64,000 nucleotides of DNA from Ambrosia x helenae (GCA_030844895.1 CM061223.1:34071435-34135434); one strand, 5' to 3'; positions 13,347 to 25,130 are shown, counted from the first letter of the stretch. Made by a program: numbers and translations. The notes: generated by a model from the sequence alone, not told the origin.

Positions 13347-13362
13347 TATTCTCCCCCTAAAA
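13347..13362 (-). other. Polypurine-tract-like stretch at the copia end
   Basis: On the minus strand this reads TTTTAGGGGGAGAATA, 20 bp before the junction with the large element. If it is the true polypurine tract, the copia copy lost its reverse transcriptase by internal deletion rather than by interruption. The alternative is a chance purine run inside pol. Confidence 0.35.
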
Positions 13363-13392
13363 CATATAAACATTGAATCCTTATCATGAAAT

Positions 13393-14846
13393 TTAAGTGA
13401 TCGGATGCACCAACGGTGATGTCACTGCGTTTTCGACCTCGTAATATAATCGTAATACATCCTCTTCAACCAAGCTATCTAGATTGAATGATTCAAAGAA
13501 ATCCTTGTAATCAAACATCCAGTCTGGACCGCTACCCTGTACATTCTGAGTATATCTTTGAACTTCAACGTTAGCCCACTCCTCAACCTGACGAGTTCGT
13601 TTGTTGAATACCCGTTTGAGCGGGGTTGCATATCCAACAAAGAATCCTTTTTCAGCCTTTGGTGCGAACTTCTCAGATGGATTAAGCATTGTACACGGGG
13701 CTCCAAACGGTTCTAGATACTCTGAGTTTGGCTTTCGTCGATTCAACAGTTCATAAAAAGTTTTGCCAAACTTCTTCACCGTTAAAACACGATTGAGAGT
13801 ATAACAAGCTGCGTAAATTGCTTCGTTCGAGAACATTACTGGAAGATTGGAATCCGCAAGCATTGTTCTTGCCGTTTCAATTAGAGTCCTGTTTTTGCGT
13901 TCTGCGACACCGTTCTGTTGAGGGTATACGGAGCACTATATTCATGATGAATTCCTTTGTTTTCACAAAGAGCTTCCATCTGTGCATTCTTAAACTCCGT
14001 CCCATTATCACTCCTAATTCTCTTGATCTTGAGACCATAGACATTTTCCAATCGAGTGAACAGAACTTTCAAATTATCAAATGTGTCGCTCTTATGATGC
14101 AAGTACATAACCCATGAAAATCTAGAATAGTCATCTGTAACCACAAGACTGTACAATTCACCAGCATGACTTTTACGCTTGACTGGTCTGAACAGATCCA
14201 TGTGCAAACGCTCAAGTGGTAGTTCAACTGAATTGACTTTCTTTGGCTTATGGGATTGCTTGTGCTGCTTACCTTTCTTGCAACTCACACACTTGTCATT
14301 TAAATGAAAATGTTTAACATTCATGCCTGTGACAAGTTCATTCTTCACCAAATGATTCATCTTTCGAAGGTGAATGTGTCCCATCCTCCTATGCCACATG
14401 ATTGATTCTTTTTCAGTAGCCTTGGAGAGGAAACACATGACTTGGCCTTGTGTAGTCATAGCTTTTGACATGTCGAGAATGTACAAATTGTTCACTCTCG
14501 GTGCTTTTAGCATAACCCACTCTTTTGGTAAAACGAAACCCGGCTTGAGTATATAACAAGATTTGTCATCAAAAAATACCGGAAACTGTTTATCACAAAT
14601 CTGACTAACACTGAGCAGATTATAATCGATTTGCTTCACGTATGAAATCTTCTCAAAACTCACTATCCCATTACTTACACTACCCTCCATGGTAATGTAT
14701 CCACCTTTATTCCCAGCAAACGCTACATATCCTCCATTAATATTTCTGATATCAAACAGTAGCGATAAATCCCCTGTCATGTGACCAGAAGCTCCACTGT
14801 CAACAATCCAAAGACTGCTCACAGGGCCAGCTGAAGTTCCCTGCAC
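13393..14846 (-). pseudogene. copia pol: protease, GAG-pre-integrase and integrase, frameshifted
   Basis: The first frame (14846-13881) opens with an aspartic protease site, WIVDSGASGHM. The GAG-pre-integrase zinc region follows, with IMWHRRMGHIHLRKM and CVSCKKGKQHKQSHK. The integrase core has VVTDDYSRFSWVMYL and IRSDNGTEFKN, the first two acidic residues of the DDE triad. The frame then breaks and resumes in another frame (13863-13393) with YAACYTLNRVL and FGAPCTMLNP, the integrase C-terminal part. It stops at VHPIT with no reverse transcriptase. In intact elements this polyprotein processes Gag and inserts cDNA; this copy cannot do so alone. Confidence 0.9.
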
Positions 14847-14861
14847 ATATCAAGTAAAAGA

Positions 14862-17063
14862 TTAGATTTTTCGGGGGACCCAAGCCTGCTTGGTCTTGGG
14901 TCTTTGAACTTTAAGTTTCAAATATTCTTTCTCACAAACAGATTGATTTGAATTGATCTTTTTCTGATCAATTAAATCTTTTTCAGTTTCAGTTTTCACA
15001 TTCTCATTCACTTGTAAAGATGAAGCACCTTGAGAACCCTTTGGTGACCAATACTGTTCCGAACGTTTCAAGATCCGGATTTGAGATTTTGGGGTCTCAA
15101 CCGGTTTCTTTACTTCGTCTTTAAAGGAAACTTTCTTGGTTACCTTCTCTGATTTAACAGAGACAGGTCCAACTGTTGGTTTGACCGCATGTTTTACGGG
15201 AACCTTTTTCTTGTCAACAGTTGTGTTCGCCACTGGTTTCTTAAGCGGTTTTTCAATGTCTATCTGGTTACGACGATCATATGTCATCGAACGATTATCC
15301 CTTCTTTGATAAAAATGATTCTGATTGTAAAAATGTGCTTGTTGAGGGACAACACGTTGTTGTGGATAACATTAATTATCGACTGGACGTTGATGATTTT
15401 GCTTCATTTCCACCTCGTGCCTTTTGTGCCTAACATACGGGCAGTGAGCAAGTAAATGCCCTCTCTCCTCGCATTTATAACACGCACGGTATTCCTCAAA
15501 GTTGTTCTTGGCATTCGACTTAGCATATGTAGTGATAGGATATTGATCCTCCACACATTTCCTTCTAAGACTCTCAGGATCTGGGTCCTTGGAGTAAGTC
15601 GGCTTAAGAAAACTGTTAGCCTTATTCTTTGGCTTGATAAATTCTGTGACATGAACCTTTGGTTCTTTCGGAATATCCAAGTAAATTCTCTCTAAAACCT
15701 CTGGAGGTACATCATTTGTTCGCTCATGCTTTCGGAACCAAATGGTACTCTCCTCCCAAATTTTCTCAATCTTGGAGTAATTGGCAAATTTGATTGGATA
15801 TTCCTCGTCAGACATTATCTTATCGGATCCAATCATCCGATAGAAAATCTTGACGGGTTTGTCACTTTGATCATTCTTCTCGACAGGCTTAACTGATTGA
15901 TTCGCTCGATGAGCATTAGCCATGGGATGCACAATCTGAGATGGTGACACAGGTTCATTTGTAATTATGTGATTTTCAGCAGGAATATCACACACCTTCT
16001 CAGATTTGTCATCCTCAGAGTCGGAATCATCAGTTACAACAACTACACCTTCATTGTTTAGTCCCAAGATAGGTCGAACATCAGAATTTGGGTCTCCCAC
16101 ACTAGAGGTGTTCGACTCATCATCCGATGTCGAGTCAGACTTAACTGAGCTCTCCGGTGTTATTGAATGTAAAGTATGATTTTCGAATAACACTGGAGAT
16201 GGGACTGCCTTGTAGTTTGCACTACTAGACTGTGAAGGCTCCTCTATGATATAATCAACAACATATGCAATGTGCTTATAACTTTCGAGTTTCTTGTTGA
16301 CCTTTTCTGCAAAGCACTTGATGGTAGCCATTTCAAGTTTTGTATTTTCCAAATCATTGATATAGTTGTTAATGGCTAATTATTTTAAAGATAAAGTCTT
16401 TTTGAGTTCTGAAATGTCTTTCTTGTAACCATCAAGCACTCTGTTAAATTCGCGTGCTTCTTTCTGATACGATTGACAGTTGATCATAGCACTCTCAAGC
16501 TGAACCCTGAGTTGCTTATTATCCTCTGCCAATCTATCGCATGCACCACAATACTTCTCACTATTCATATCAAGATTAGATTCAGAACTTACCTGCTTTG
16601 GAGGCTCTGTCATCGCCATCAGTGCAAAGTGTGCTTCCTTACCAACAAAGAATTTAGAATAGTCAATTCTGGTACAAGCAACATCCACCATGCATGATTT
16701 GCGTGTCATCAGAAAATCAGCTTCAGCAAGCAGTTGATCGATATCATCATCTAGTGAATTAACACTAGCTTCAGAATCAGAATCGCTCTCCATATCAGAA
16801 TAAACTGAATCATACTGTTCTGGCACATCAGTAACAGAGTCAAGAATCAAACCCGACTTCTTCTCTACACAATCATCACTTTCTTCACTCAACTCCTCAA
16901 TTTTCACCTCAGACATCTTCTCGGTAACCAACTCTTCTTCAACCAATACCGGCTCATCCAAATCCATCTTCTGTGCCACACACGCCACATTACCAGTGTT
17001 AATCTCCTCAACACCCAACTGCATACCCGTCCAATCAAATCCCTCATCTTTCTGTATCACCAA
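14862..17063 (-). pseudogene. copia Gag-Pol linker with second zinc knuckle
   Basis: Three consecutive minus-strand frames lie at 17063-16380, 16352-15372 and 15287-14862, separated by stops or shifts. The first is acidic and glutamine/serine-rich with coiled-coil character near its end. The second has a CCHC knuckle, CYKCEERGHLLAHC, near its C-terminus. The third is lysine-rich and leads towards the protease. Copia groups with an extended Gag carrying two separated knuckles are known in plants. I cannot assign a lineage with confidence. Confidence 0.75.
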
Positions 17064-18897
17064 GTCCTGGTTTTGGTTATCTGATTGGGTTTGAGTGTTT
17101 GGTGTAGAAATAGGAATGATTGTTCGGTTTGGATTTTGTGGTGTTTGGTTTTGGTTTTGGTTTTGGTTTTGTGTAGTGGTTTGTCTAACAGTATTGTTTT
17201 ATGAAGTGTTTTAGCGGTTTTGGTAGGTATTTTGTAGTTGAAAGCTTGAAATGTTTGGGCTTTGATAAGATTTTGGGTTTGACGATTCTGGTAGTTGGTT
17301 TTGAAAGGATTTATGTTCCCCTGTTGTGCTGGCTGTGTACATTCCCTTTTGAAGTGACCTTTCCCACCACAATTAAAACATGTCACTTTGGCTTTGTTGA
17401 AGCCATATGTGGTGTTTAGAGAAGTAGAAAGATCAGTTCTGCCAGTCTTCTCAATGAATTCAGTCGCTCTCCTCATAACGCTAGCAAATGCCCACTGGAT
17501 ATCAATGAGCTCCATCTCTTCTTTGTCAATTTGTGCGTAGTCTTCACTGGTTAAGTTGTTGTTACCAATTTGACTAGCAACCAACCCGTTATAAGAAGCT
17601 ACCATAGCAGACACCAATGCTACATGTTGTTGTGCAATCTCAACAGTAACATTGTTCAAGTTCGAAGTCTCCAGCACAATTGAGCTCTGATTAGGTTGAG
17701 TTTGGTTCATTTGTGTTTGATTCATTTGAGGAATATAGGATTGTTGTTGAGGTTGGTTTAAACTTGCAGAATAATAAGCAGCTTGTTGCATCGGTGAAAA
17801 TGATGGAATGTAAGTAGTAGTAGGATATGATGGTGGGGTATAAGATGAAGTTTGAGCAAGGTAATTGATAGGGGCTTTGGTTGGTTCAACATGACTTGAT
17901 AGGGGCTTTGTGTGGAGCTACAATAGTACTTGAACTTGAACCAGCTAGAGATGAAGACGCACCGCCATGGTATAGCTCTGGATTCTGAGGAACTTGAGCT
18001 CTTTTTGACTTCCTCTTTTCTTCCATCTCTTTATTCTCAAGCTTTTGAATAAACTCGTTGATGGTCCAGTATTGGTATGCATCCTTTTCCTTGAGTACCT
18101 CGATGTGTTGATTCCAGTAAGGTGGCAACGCATCAGCAAACTTATCCACCAGCTCAGACATCAGTATGTTAATCTCATAGCTTGAAAGCTCAGTCAATAA
18201 GTGACAATACCTTGGAACCAACTCCTTCAGCGTCTCATTTCCCATATAGCTGAAGTTCTCAAACTCTTTTCTTAATTCCTCCATTCTCAACTTCCTCGTC
18301 TTCTCATTCCCATCATGACGATTTCTTAACATGTCCCACAATTGTTTAGAAGTGGTGCAAGACCCAAGCTGATGTAAAAGATCAGTATTAATGGCCTGGG
18401 ACAGTTGGGAAAACGCCTTCTTTTCCACCGCAAACTTCTTTTTCTCATCCTCAGCAAGACTCTCTAATGGAATCGGCTCACCCGTGTTCTCCAAGATCGG
18501 AGCAACATAGCCCTTAGCAATCATTTGCCAAGCTTCCGTTCCTTCTAATCCCATTCCCTCAAGATGAATCTTGAACTTGGTCTTCCATGTGTTGTAGTCT
18601 ACCATTTCCATCAACTTTGGTGGACGGCTCCCACTACCCGAAGATAAGTCTTGAATAAGTGTCGAAATCGCGTTGGTAGTCTGCGAGTGAACCACCGCTG
18701 CTACTACTCCCCAGTAATCAGCCATCGGTTGTGGTTGTGGTTGTGTAACTTGTTGGGGGCATAGAACTAGTCATCGCCATATAGTTAATTGGTTGGGATG
18801 GTTAACTAGACTTCTGAGCGGCTACCGACCAAGGATCCATGGTTGTCTGCTGTTGTGGTGTTGTATTAGGTCGTGGTGTTGTAGGAAAGTTCCACAT
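17057..18897 (-). pseudogene. copia Gag (UBN2 type) with CCHC zinc knuckle, frameshifted
   Basis: A probable start at 18897 opens a short frame (MWNFPTTPRP...) that hits a stop. The main Gag frame runs 18725-17886 (MADYWGVVAAV...) with the capsid-like stretch DYNTWKTKFKIHLEG and the UBN2-type MLRNRHDGNEKTRKLRMEEL. A third frame (17791-17057) is glutamine/asparagine-rich and carries the knuckle CFNCGGKGHFKREC. The three frames are disconnected by shifts at about 18726 and 17886-17791, so no intact Gag is made. The role in active relatives is forming the particle and packaging RNA. Confidence 0.88.
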
Positions 18898-19509
18898 ATC
18901 GATCTGAAAATGATTAAACACGAAACGATTAGAAAATTTTCACAACAGTTTCTACGTTCGACCCTTTGAAAGAATCGTGTGGTCGAATGTACAAATTAGT
19001 CCAGGTTCGACCGTTTAACAAGGTTCGAATGTAGAAAATAACAGACTCAGTTCACTTTCGACCGTTTAAACCCACGTTCGACCACCCGATTGGTCGAATG
19101 TAACAATTAAGGTCGAATGAACAACAACACACTAAAACTTTCTAGGTTCGACCAAAAAAAACTCCACGTTCGACCAAATAATCCCTGTTTCGACCTAAAA
19201 ATCCCACTCTCGACCAATTCTCCCTAGGTTCGACCCTTTCATTTTGAAAAACGGCTATACTTTGAAATCAGTTATTTTGATAAAAAAATTTCAAAAGTTG
19301 ATGAAATTTGATGATCTAATGCAGGTTTTGCTTCGGATTGGATTTGGAACAACTTTAAAAAAGAGAATTTTGAATTTTATCCATGAAAACAAGTTCAAAT
19401 CAATCAATTTAACACCAAATTCAATTGTTCAATGAAAAACAGAAAGTTTTGATCAAAATTGGGTCCAAATCAGCTGTAATATTATCAATTTGTGGTTGTT
19501 TGATCCAAA
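18898..19509 (-). other. copia untranslated leader with TTCGACC/GGTCGAA repeats
   Basis: About 600 bp between primer site and gag. The 18950-19235 part contains at least a dozen copies of TTCGACC or its complement, spaced irregularly at about 15-40 bp. I see no gene here. Confidence 0.7.
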
Positions 19510-19523
19510 TGGCTCTGATACCA
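19510..19523 (-). other. Primer-binding site of the copia element
   Basis: On the minus strand TGGTATCAGAGCCA lies three bases after the LTR end GCATACA. It is a tRNA-iMet type primer site. Confidence 0.85.
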
Positions 19524-19526
19524 CTT

Positions 19527-20134
19527 TGTATGCGCGTAGGATCGTCTAAACAACAAAGATAATGATCAAACAAGTTCAATTCAGGTGTGGAATCCCTAAA
19601 TTGATCACACAATCATAATAAAACTAGCAAAACACAGAAATCATCATAAACATAATCATTTCATTCATTTAGATAATCAATTACACTTCAAAACGTTGTT
19701 TATAATGATAAAACTCGGTTACAGACTCAATAATAACCCTAGGGAGAAACACACACAGGGAGGGAAAAAATGACCAAAAGTTAACATTCAAAAAATCAGA
19801 TTGCCTTATATAGACCTGCACATTCGCCCAATTGACTTGGTCGAATGTGCAGGTTCGACCATTAACAATGGGTGAATCTGGACATATACATAAACAATAT
19901 TACATTCGACTTCCCAGTGCACCTTCGACCATTCTTTCTACCTTCGACCATCCAGAAACCCACCTTCGACCATTCGACCAGAAACAAAACATTTTGTAAT
20001 TCGCAATCCAATAGCATTAGTCGCAATATGTGCATCTACACGAACACCCCTTCCATGTCCGAGATCCACCTTAGACATTCGAGTGGATCTATTTCCCCCT
20101 TAAACACCGTGGGGTTACAGGACATAAAGTTTCA
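19527..20134 (-). repeat. 5' LTR of the copia element
   Basis: About 608 bp, reading TGAAACTTTATG to GCGCATACA on the minus strand. The outer boundary was set from the gypsy gag, whose coding reads through ...KRCTY up to 20135 and then stops matching. The TTCGACC motif recurs at 19838-19985. Confidence 0.7.
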
Positions 20135-20370
20135 GTAAGTACATCTCTTAACATTCTTGGAGCCAGAAGACCCCTCTTCAATCAACTTCTTCAGTTCGTC
20201 GAACCTACTCGTCACCAATCCCTCCATTACCCCCATTACACTTGCTTCTACTTCTTGTGTTATCTTGGCGAGGTTATAGTCTACGCCTTACCTATCTCCG
20301 TGGCAATCAACTCTTTTATCCTTTCTTGGTGCTCATGCTCCGTAGCGGAGTTATCACCTTCTTCAACCAT
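20135..20370 (-). pseudogene. Ty3/gypsy gag N-terminal fragment, interrupted by copia
   Basis: Minus strand from the ATG at 20370: MVEEGDNSATEHEHQERIKE, then a frame shift near 20280. Next comes VEASVMGVMEGLVTSRFDEL and KKLIEEGSSGSKNVKRCTY up to the copia boundary. I recognise this as the Gag N-terminus of an abundant Asteraceae gypsy family, from memory. The remaining gag and pol should lie beyond the left end of the copia copy, outside this window. Confidence 0.7.
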
Positions 20371-20977
20371 GCTTCTAAAACATTAACAATCATTCAACAT
20401 ATATACCATACCATAGTATTCCCATCATTGTCTCTACTTTTTAAAATTTCTACTCCCAATACTTGGGTCACCACTATCTCTACATAATACATACTAGGAT
20501 TGTAATTCCACATTTTCACATGTTATTATACCCTTATTACGTTCCCACATAATGATACGATAACAACCTATGTAGAAAGGAAGAAACAAACAAAAAGGTT
20601 CAGGGTCCACCGTAAGTTACGGTGGCTACCGTAACTTATGGTAGCCCCTGACGTCCCCATTCCCACCGTAAGGTAGGAAGATCCCACCGTAAGTTAGTTG
20701 AAAGCCACCGTAATTTACGGTGGCTACCGTAAATTACGGTGCCTTCTGCACTTTTGGCTTACTTTCCTTCATTTTGTAGCCCCTAATTTTCCCCTTTCCA
20801 TATTACAACTTTTTAACCCATTTTCAATCAAAGATTTCCAACACCTTAAAAGCTCATCTACTAACCTTTCAACCCACAATTTCCCAACATACCTTGATCA
20901 AGTCTCAGATCGAATGCACGCCCCCAAGAGCTTCCGGTTTGAGTTCAAGTACCCAACGCGCTTGATTCACTCAAACC
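20371..20977 (-). other. gypsy leader between primer site and gag, with hairpin repeats
   Basis: About 600 bp without coding. The notable part is 20604-20746, a set of imperfect palindromes listed separately. Confidence 0.6.
20604..20746. repeat. Array of CACCGTAA/TTACGGTG palindromes
   Basis: Four hairpins are visible: CCACCGTAAGTTACGGTGG, CTACCGTAACTTATGGTAG, CCACCGTAATTTACGGTGG and CTACCGTAAATTACGGTG. Isolated half-copies lie between them. The outer pair alternates between CCACC/GGTGG and CTACC/GGTAG, so pairing is preserved when the base changes. The function is unknown. Confidence 0.8.
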
Positions 20978-20993
20978 TTGGCTCTGATACCAA
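20978..20993 (-). other. Primer-binding site of the gypsy element
   Basis: On the minus strand TTGGTATCAGAGCCAA lies two bases after the LTR end CTTACA. It is a tRNA-iMet type primer site. Confidence 0.8.
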
Positions 20994-20995
20994 CT

Positions 20996-21017
20996 TGTAA
21001 GGTTCGATTTTTCTAAA

Positions 21018-21057
<40 letters not shown>

Positions 21058-22690
21058 CATAATGTCCTAACCAAACAAGATACATAAGCAACCTTATCAA
21101 CATTCATTAAGTTTACAAAAGCACATGTCTAGGTTGGCTACCATGAGAATCTTTGACCCATATTTTCAACCATGTACAAAATATTAACAACTTGTTTATT
21201 ATGACTCAAAAGATCCTAACACTACCATGGTACCTAACCCATTGGAACTTGAGTGTGCAAAATTCGACCTTCTTGAGACTTAATCTTCACTCGTGAGCTT
21301 TACCTATCACCAATTCAAACAAGCAAACATTTAGTATACTAAGAAGATATCAACATCTAGTTCAAAAGACACCAAAACAATCCAATGAACCATGATGCAT
21401 CCTTTCATCCTCCCTTGCAACCCGTTAAGGGCAATTCCACATTTTCATACCATACATTCCACCAATTTACTTTCGTGACCCGTTAAGGATATTTATACCA
21501 TTTCATACCATACATTCCACTATTTTACATCCATGACCTGTTAAGGGTATTTCTACCACTTCATACTACTTACATTCCATCATATTAACCCACAACAAGT
21601 AACATAACATAACAATCATGTCTAATATATCCATTACAATAAATAGTTGGGAGTAACCAAGTTACCTTTGTCGTGTGCACCTTGCTCCTTTTGACTACTT
21701 GTACCTTCAACCTTCACACCTACATAGTGAAGGAAATCCATACTTTAGTTCTCATACTTTCACCCATTACCATTCTTGGTTTAAGGATGATAAACTAACA
21801 TGATTTCATAGTTACATACACTGCCATCATGTTTAACATTCATTTCTCACAAATTCACCTATTCTAAAGTGCCAAGCATTTCACCGAACACTTGGTGTAC
21901 ATTCACATTCATTCAAGTCATTACACAATTCTAGGGTGCATAATCCTCCCTTCTACATTAGCATTTACAATCTACATTTATATAATGCATAATCAATTGA
22001 GTTATCATAGTATTAAGGTCATGTTTGACTTTTTAAAAGTCAAGAGGAACCTTTATCCCAAACACCCACTTAATAAATTCCAATTCAGCCCCAATACACT
22101 CAATTCAACATACAATTTCATCAATTCTACACTACCAAACATAGTAATTGTGTTTCCTAAGATACAATGAAGCAATTATCATAATATGATTATGAAATCC
22201 CACCATACCACTTCCAAACTCTACGAAAATTGATTCTTCAACTTATCAATAAAATTAGCACCACTAGATGGCTATAAATCCAAGAACATGAAAGGGATTA
22301 GGGGTGATTTCCTACTCCAATTTGTAGTTATAGAGGTTTGAATTGGAGAGCCCCTTTTGGTCGCCCCCTTCCTCTCTCTCTCTCTCTTTCTCTTTGCGTT
22401 TTCTATTTTCTTTCCCAAACCACCATTTTCCTTTTTACCCCCTTAACTTAAATAACAATTCTAAATCTTCCAAAACCAACCCCTCAACATGGGTGTTGGT
22501 CCATGGCTAACCCCTCCATTTTACCAACTAAGTTTCCACCAATTTAACCAAGTAACTAACTTGGTTAGTTTAATTTTTGTTACATGTACAACTACCAATG
22601 CACTACTTACAACTAAGGGTACACACATATACATATACATATTTTCTCACATACATACATACTCATACTTACATATATATTAGTTTCTAC
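20996..22690 (-). repeat. 5' LTR of the gypsy element (outer edge uncertain)
   Basis: The inner edge is fixed by the primer site. The outer edge is a guess near the CA/TA-rich tract at 22620-22690. It includes a TA microsatellite (21021-21055), three imperfect tandem repeats (21424-21595) and, on the minus strand, a purine-rich GA tract (22373-22394). The GA tract would lie in the transcribed leader. No coding is visible. Confidence 0.55.
21424..21595. repeat. Three imperfect ~60-bp tandem repeats
   Basis: Each unit has GACC(C/T)GTTAAGG followed by a pyrimidine/A-rich stretch and a form of TTCATACCATACATTCCA. They lie within the gypsy LTR. Confidence 0.7.
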
Positions 22691-24730
22691 CAAATGAAAC
22701 CACACAATGTGAGGATTGTTTTTCAAGAAATAAATCTGTTATTTATTTTTCCAATGGGTTTTTTAATGGTGGGGTTTTTTTAATGGAGGTTTTCGAAGAA
22801 CAAAATTAGTGTGATGAAATCAAATCTTATTTGATTAAGCATTTTGATAGAAATCTGTTATTTATTTTTTCATAGTGACTTTTGTGTTTTACAGTAATGT
22901 AAACAGAAGTAGCCTATGTTTTTTTTCTTCTTATGGTGCACACTAACGTAATGGAGTTTTATTGTCATAATACCTCTTTATTCTTTTTTACTTTTCAGTG
23001 TACGCTAATGTAATAGATTTTTTCACAACTTATTAGGATTTCAATGTGAAAAAACATATAATATAAGATAAGTGTGATGTATATTTTACTTTATTACTAT
23101 ATATTAATAGGCAAACGACTTTAAACAGTGATTATGTCATCTTCGTAAATATTTGAGACACGAGGGGTTTATTGGTCCTTCAGTATTTTAGCGGTGGCTG
23201 CCATGTTATATATAGCTCTTCATTTTCTCACCTGCTGGTTTGCCAACTACACTGGCTTCACCGTCACCGACCATCGATCTACTTTCGCCGTCACCGATCC
23301 TTCACAGGTTTCGCCGTCAACGACCAATCTTTCACCGGTTTTTCAGATGCATGTAGCCGCAGAAGGATTCACGTGCCTCCTTTCATCGTTACTTGGAACT
23401 CATTTGTAATCGATTTGTTACCTATTTTTCATAGTCTTTGAACTCAATCGAACTGTGTATATATTTTGGTTGTTTTGTGTAGTTGATTCGGATTTGGGTT
23501 TGCTTTACATCTTTCAGGATTGTCAAAGCTATAAAAGATTGAGTGGTATATGGACCGGTGAAAACAAGCGATGGCTAGGGTTTTGCGGCTCTTCACGCTC
23601 TACTTCACCACCGACAATGTACACCAAAATAGGTAACTAGATTTTTACATCGTTTGATATGGGTTTGCTTCAATTAGATTTTTTTGTTGTTGATTTGGTT
23701 AAATGTGGCATTTTTCCCCTTCCTTCTTTGTACATGTTTACAGTGTAACTTGCTTTGTTCCTTGCTTCTTCACTTCAAGTCAATTATTCTAATTAGAGGT
23801 TAGCATAGTCGTTTTTTAAACGAGAGACATAATTCGCTATAATGCTATTTTTTGTTTATTACAGCTCAATAAGTTATTATACTAAGATGTTAATATCTTG
23901 ATATAAAGTTTGTTAACAAAATATGGAGATGTAGGTGATTTTTAGAGGTAGTATGTGATTAGGTTACTTTCTTAATGTAAATTTCTTTGAACAAAATATG
24001 TTGATATGTATATAAAACGTTGATTGTTCTTAAGATTTATTGATTTCTGCAGGTGATTTGTGCTTACTTTATAATTTCATCATGCAAGTTATTTTGACGA
24101 AAGTATGCTGATACTATGGGCTTTGGTGTGTGTTAATCAAAAGGCTATTTTTATAACTTACAACTTGGGTATTTTTTTTTTCGCTTTCTTGAGTGGTCTA
24201 ATAACTACTAAAATAACAACTTTTGCTGCAGCAAATAACATGCCCATTTTCTGCACTTTTAGCTGCATTATTATTGGCCTAAAAGAGCGTTTTTGCTGCA
24301 TGTTTATGCAGCCTAAAAAAGTAAGTTTACCATATTTTTTGGGCAAAAAAATGTGCTCCGTTATAGTTTTGTTGTTGGAAACGCCTGTTTTCAGCTTTGT
24401 GCTATAACGTGTCAACTGAGTAATCGAAAGATGGGTTTATGATATGACGGTCAGCCGGGTAAACAAATAGCCATGTGTTGATACAACTATTGTAATGATG
24501 TAGTGCTGATTGGTTGGAATGATATAATGTTGATTGATATAACTGTATTGTTATCACATTCTTCCTAAATGTTCTGTTGATATCTGTTGTTTGTGAGGTA
24601 TAACACTACTTATTGTTAATATATATTGTTCTGAAATATTGTTTATATGTTGAACTAACATTTGGATATGAATTGAAGTAACATTACATACTATTTCTTT
24701 TTAATCAGTTTACATGAAAATTATTTACAC
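22691..24730. other. Intergenic region, possible Helitron-like 5' part
   Basis: No gene I can name. A stretch near 23096 (ACTATATATTAATAGGCAAAC) resembles the starts of the Helitron-like elements at 57369 and 61489. The 23230-23420 part is rich in CACCG(T/A)C repeats, as seen in 5' leaders. A short frame at 23571-23633 (MARVLRLFTLYFTTDN...) ends at a possible splice donor AG/GTAACT, but I do not recognise it. Confidence 0.35.
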
Positions 24731-24773
24731 ATGGGAATTGGACTAACATTGCATACCATTTCTTTTTTAATAG

Positions 24774-25130
24774 GGGAAAACATTCAGCTGTTTGATGCAT
24801 CAATCATGTTGTCTTCCAAAGGGAAACCATGGTACCACACAAGCGGCCTGGACTGCCCAAAAAAAATTTACAAAACTCACACCGGTTGGTCATGTGGAAT
24901 ACACAGAAATGTCAAGGAGCCCAAATACGTGTTATGTCGGGTTCACAAAGATAGCGGATCCTATCAACTCAACACCAGCAACGATTACCAAAGACACTGT
25001 ACGATATTATCGGGAAGACACATTCGATACACGTGCACTACACGAGAGACAAAACACCAGGATCAACCTTTCTAATAGTTAACCAGGTCTTCCATGAAGA
25101 TCAACAAACAGCCACTACTCCTCCATTGCT
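24774..25130 (+). pseudogene. Replication protein A large-subunit-like fragment
   Basis: After an acceptor-like TTTTTTAATAG at 24764-24774 the frame reads GENIQLFDASIMLSSKGKPW, then YHTSGLDCPKKIYKTHTGWS and CGIHRNVKEPKYVLCRV. The pattern WY, C, CPKK, WSCG, EPKY matches the zinc-ribbon part of the C-terminal OB fold of RPA70-like proteins, which bind single-stranded DNA. One expected cysteine is missing, and the frame fails after about 100 residues; the continuation STFLIVNQVFHED at 25047-25085 is in another frame. RPA-like genes are often carried by plant Helitrons, so this may be cargo. The call rests on the zinc-ribbon pattern alone. Confidence 0.5.

Larger units (their letters stand above)
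13326..20134 (-). mobile_element. Ty1/copia retrotransposon, degenerate, without visible reverse transcriptase
   Basis: Reading on the minus strand there is an LTR (20134-19527), a tRNA-Met primer site, a leader, gag with a zinc knuckle, a long linker with a second zinc knuckle, protease, a GAG-pre-integrase zinc domain and an integrase core. The order protease-integrase before any reverse transcriptase is diagnostic of copia. The element stops at the 3' LTR of the large element; reverse transcriptase and RNase H are either left of the window or deleted. Several stops and frameshifts break the frame. It interrupts a gypsy gag with the boundary at 20134/20135. Confidence 0.9.

Noticed and set aside
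20604..20746. CRISPR-like array
   Set aside because: Eukaryotic retrotransposon leader; palindromes are adjacent and lack unique uniform spacers.
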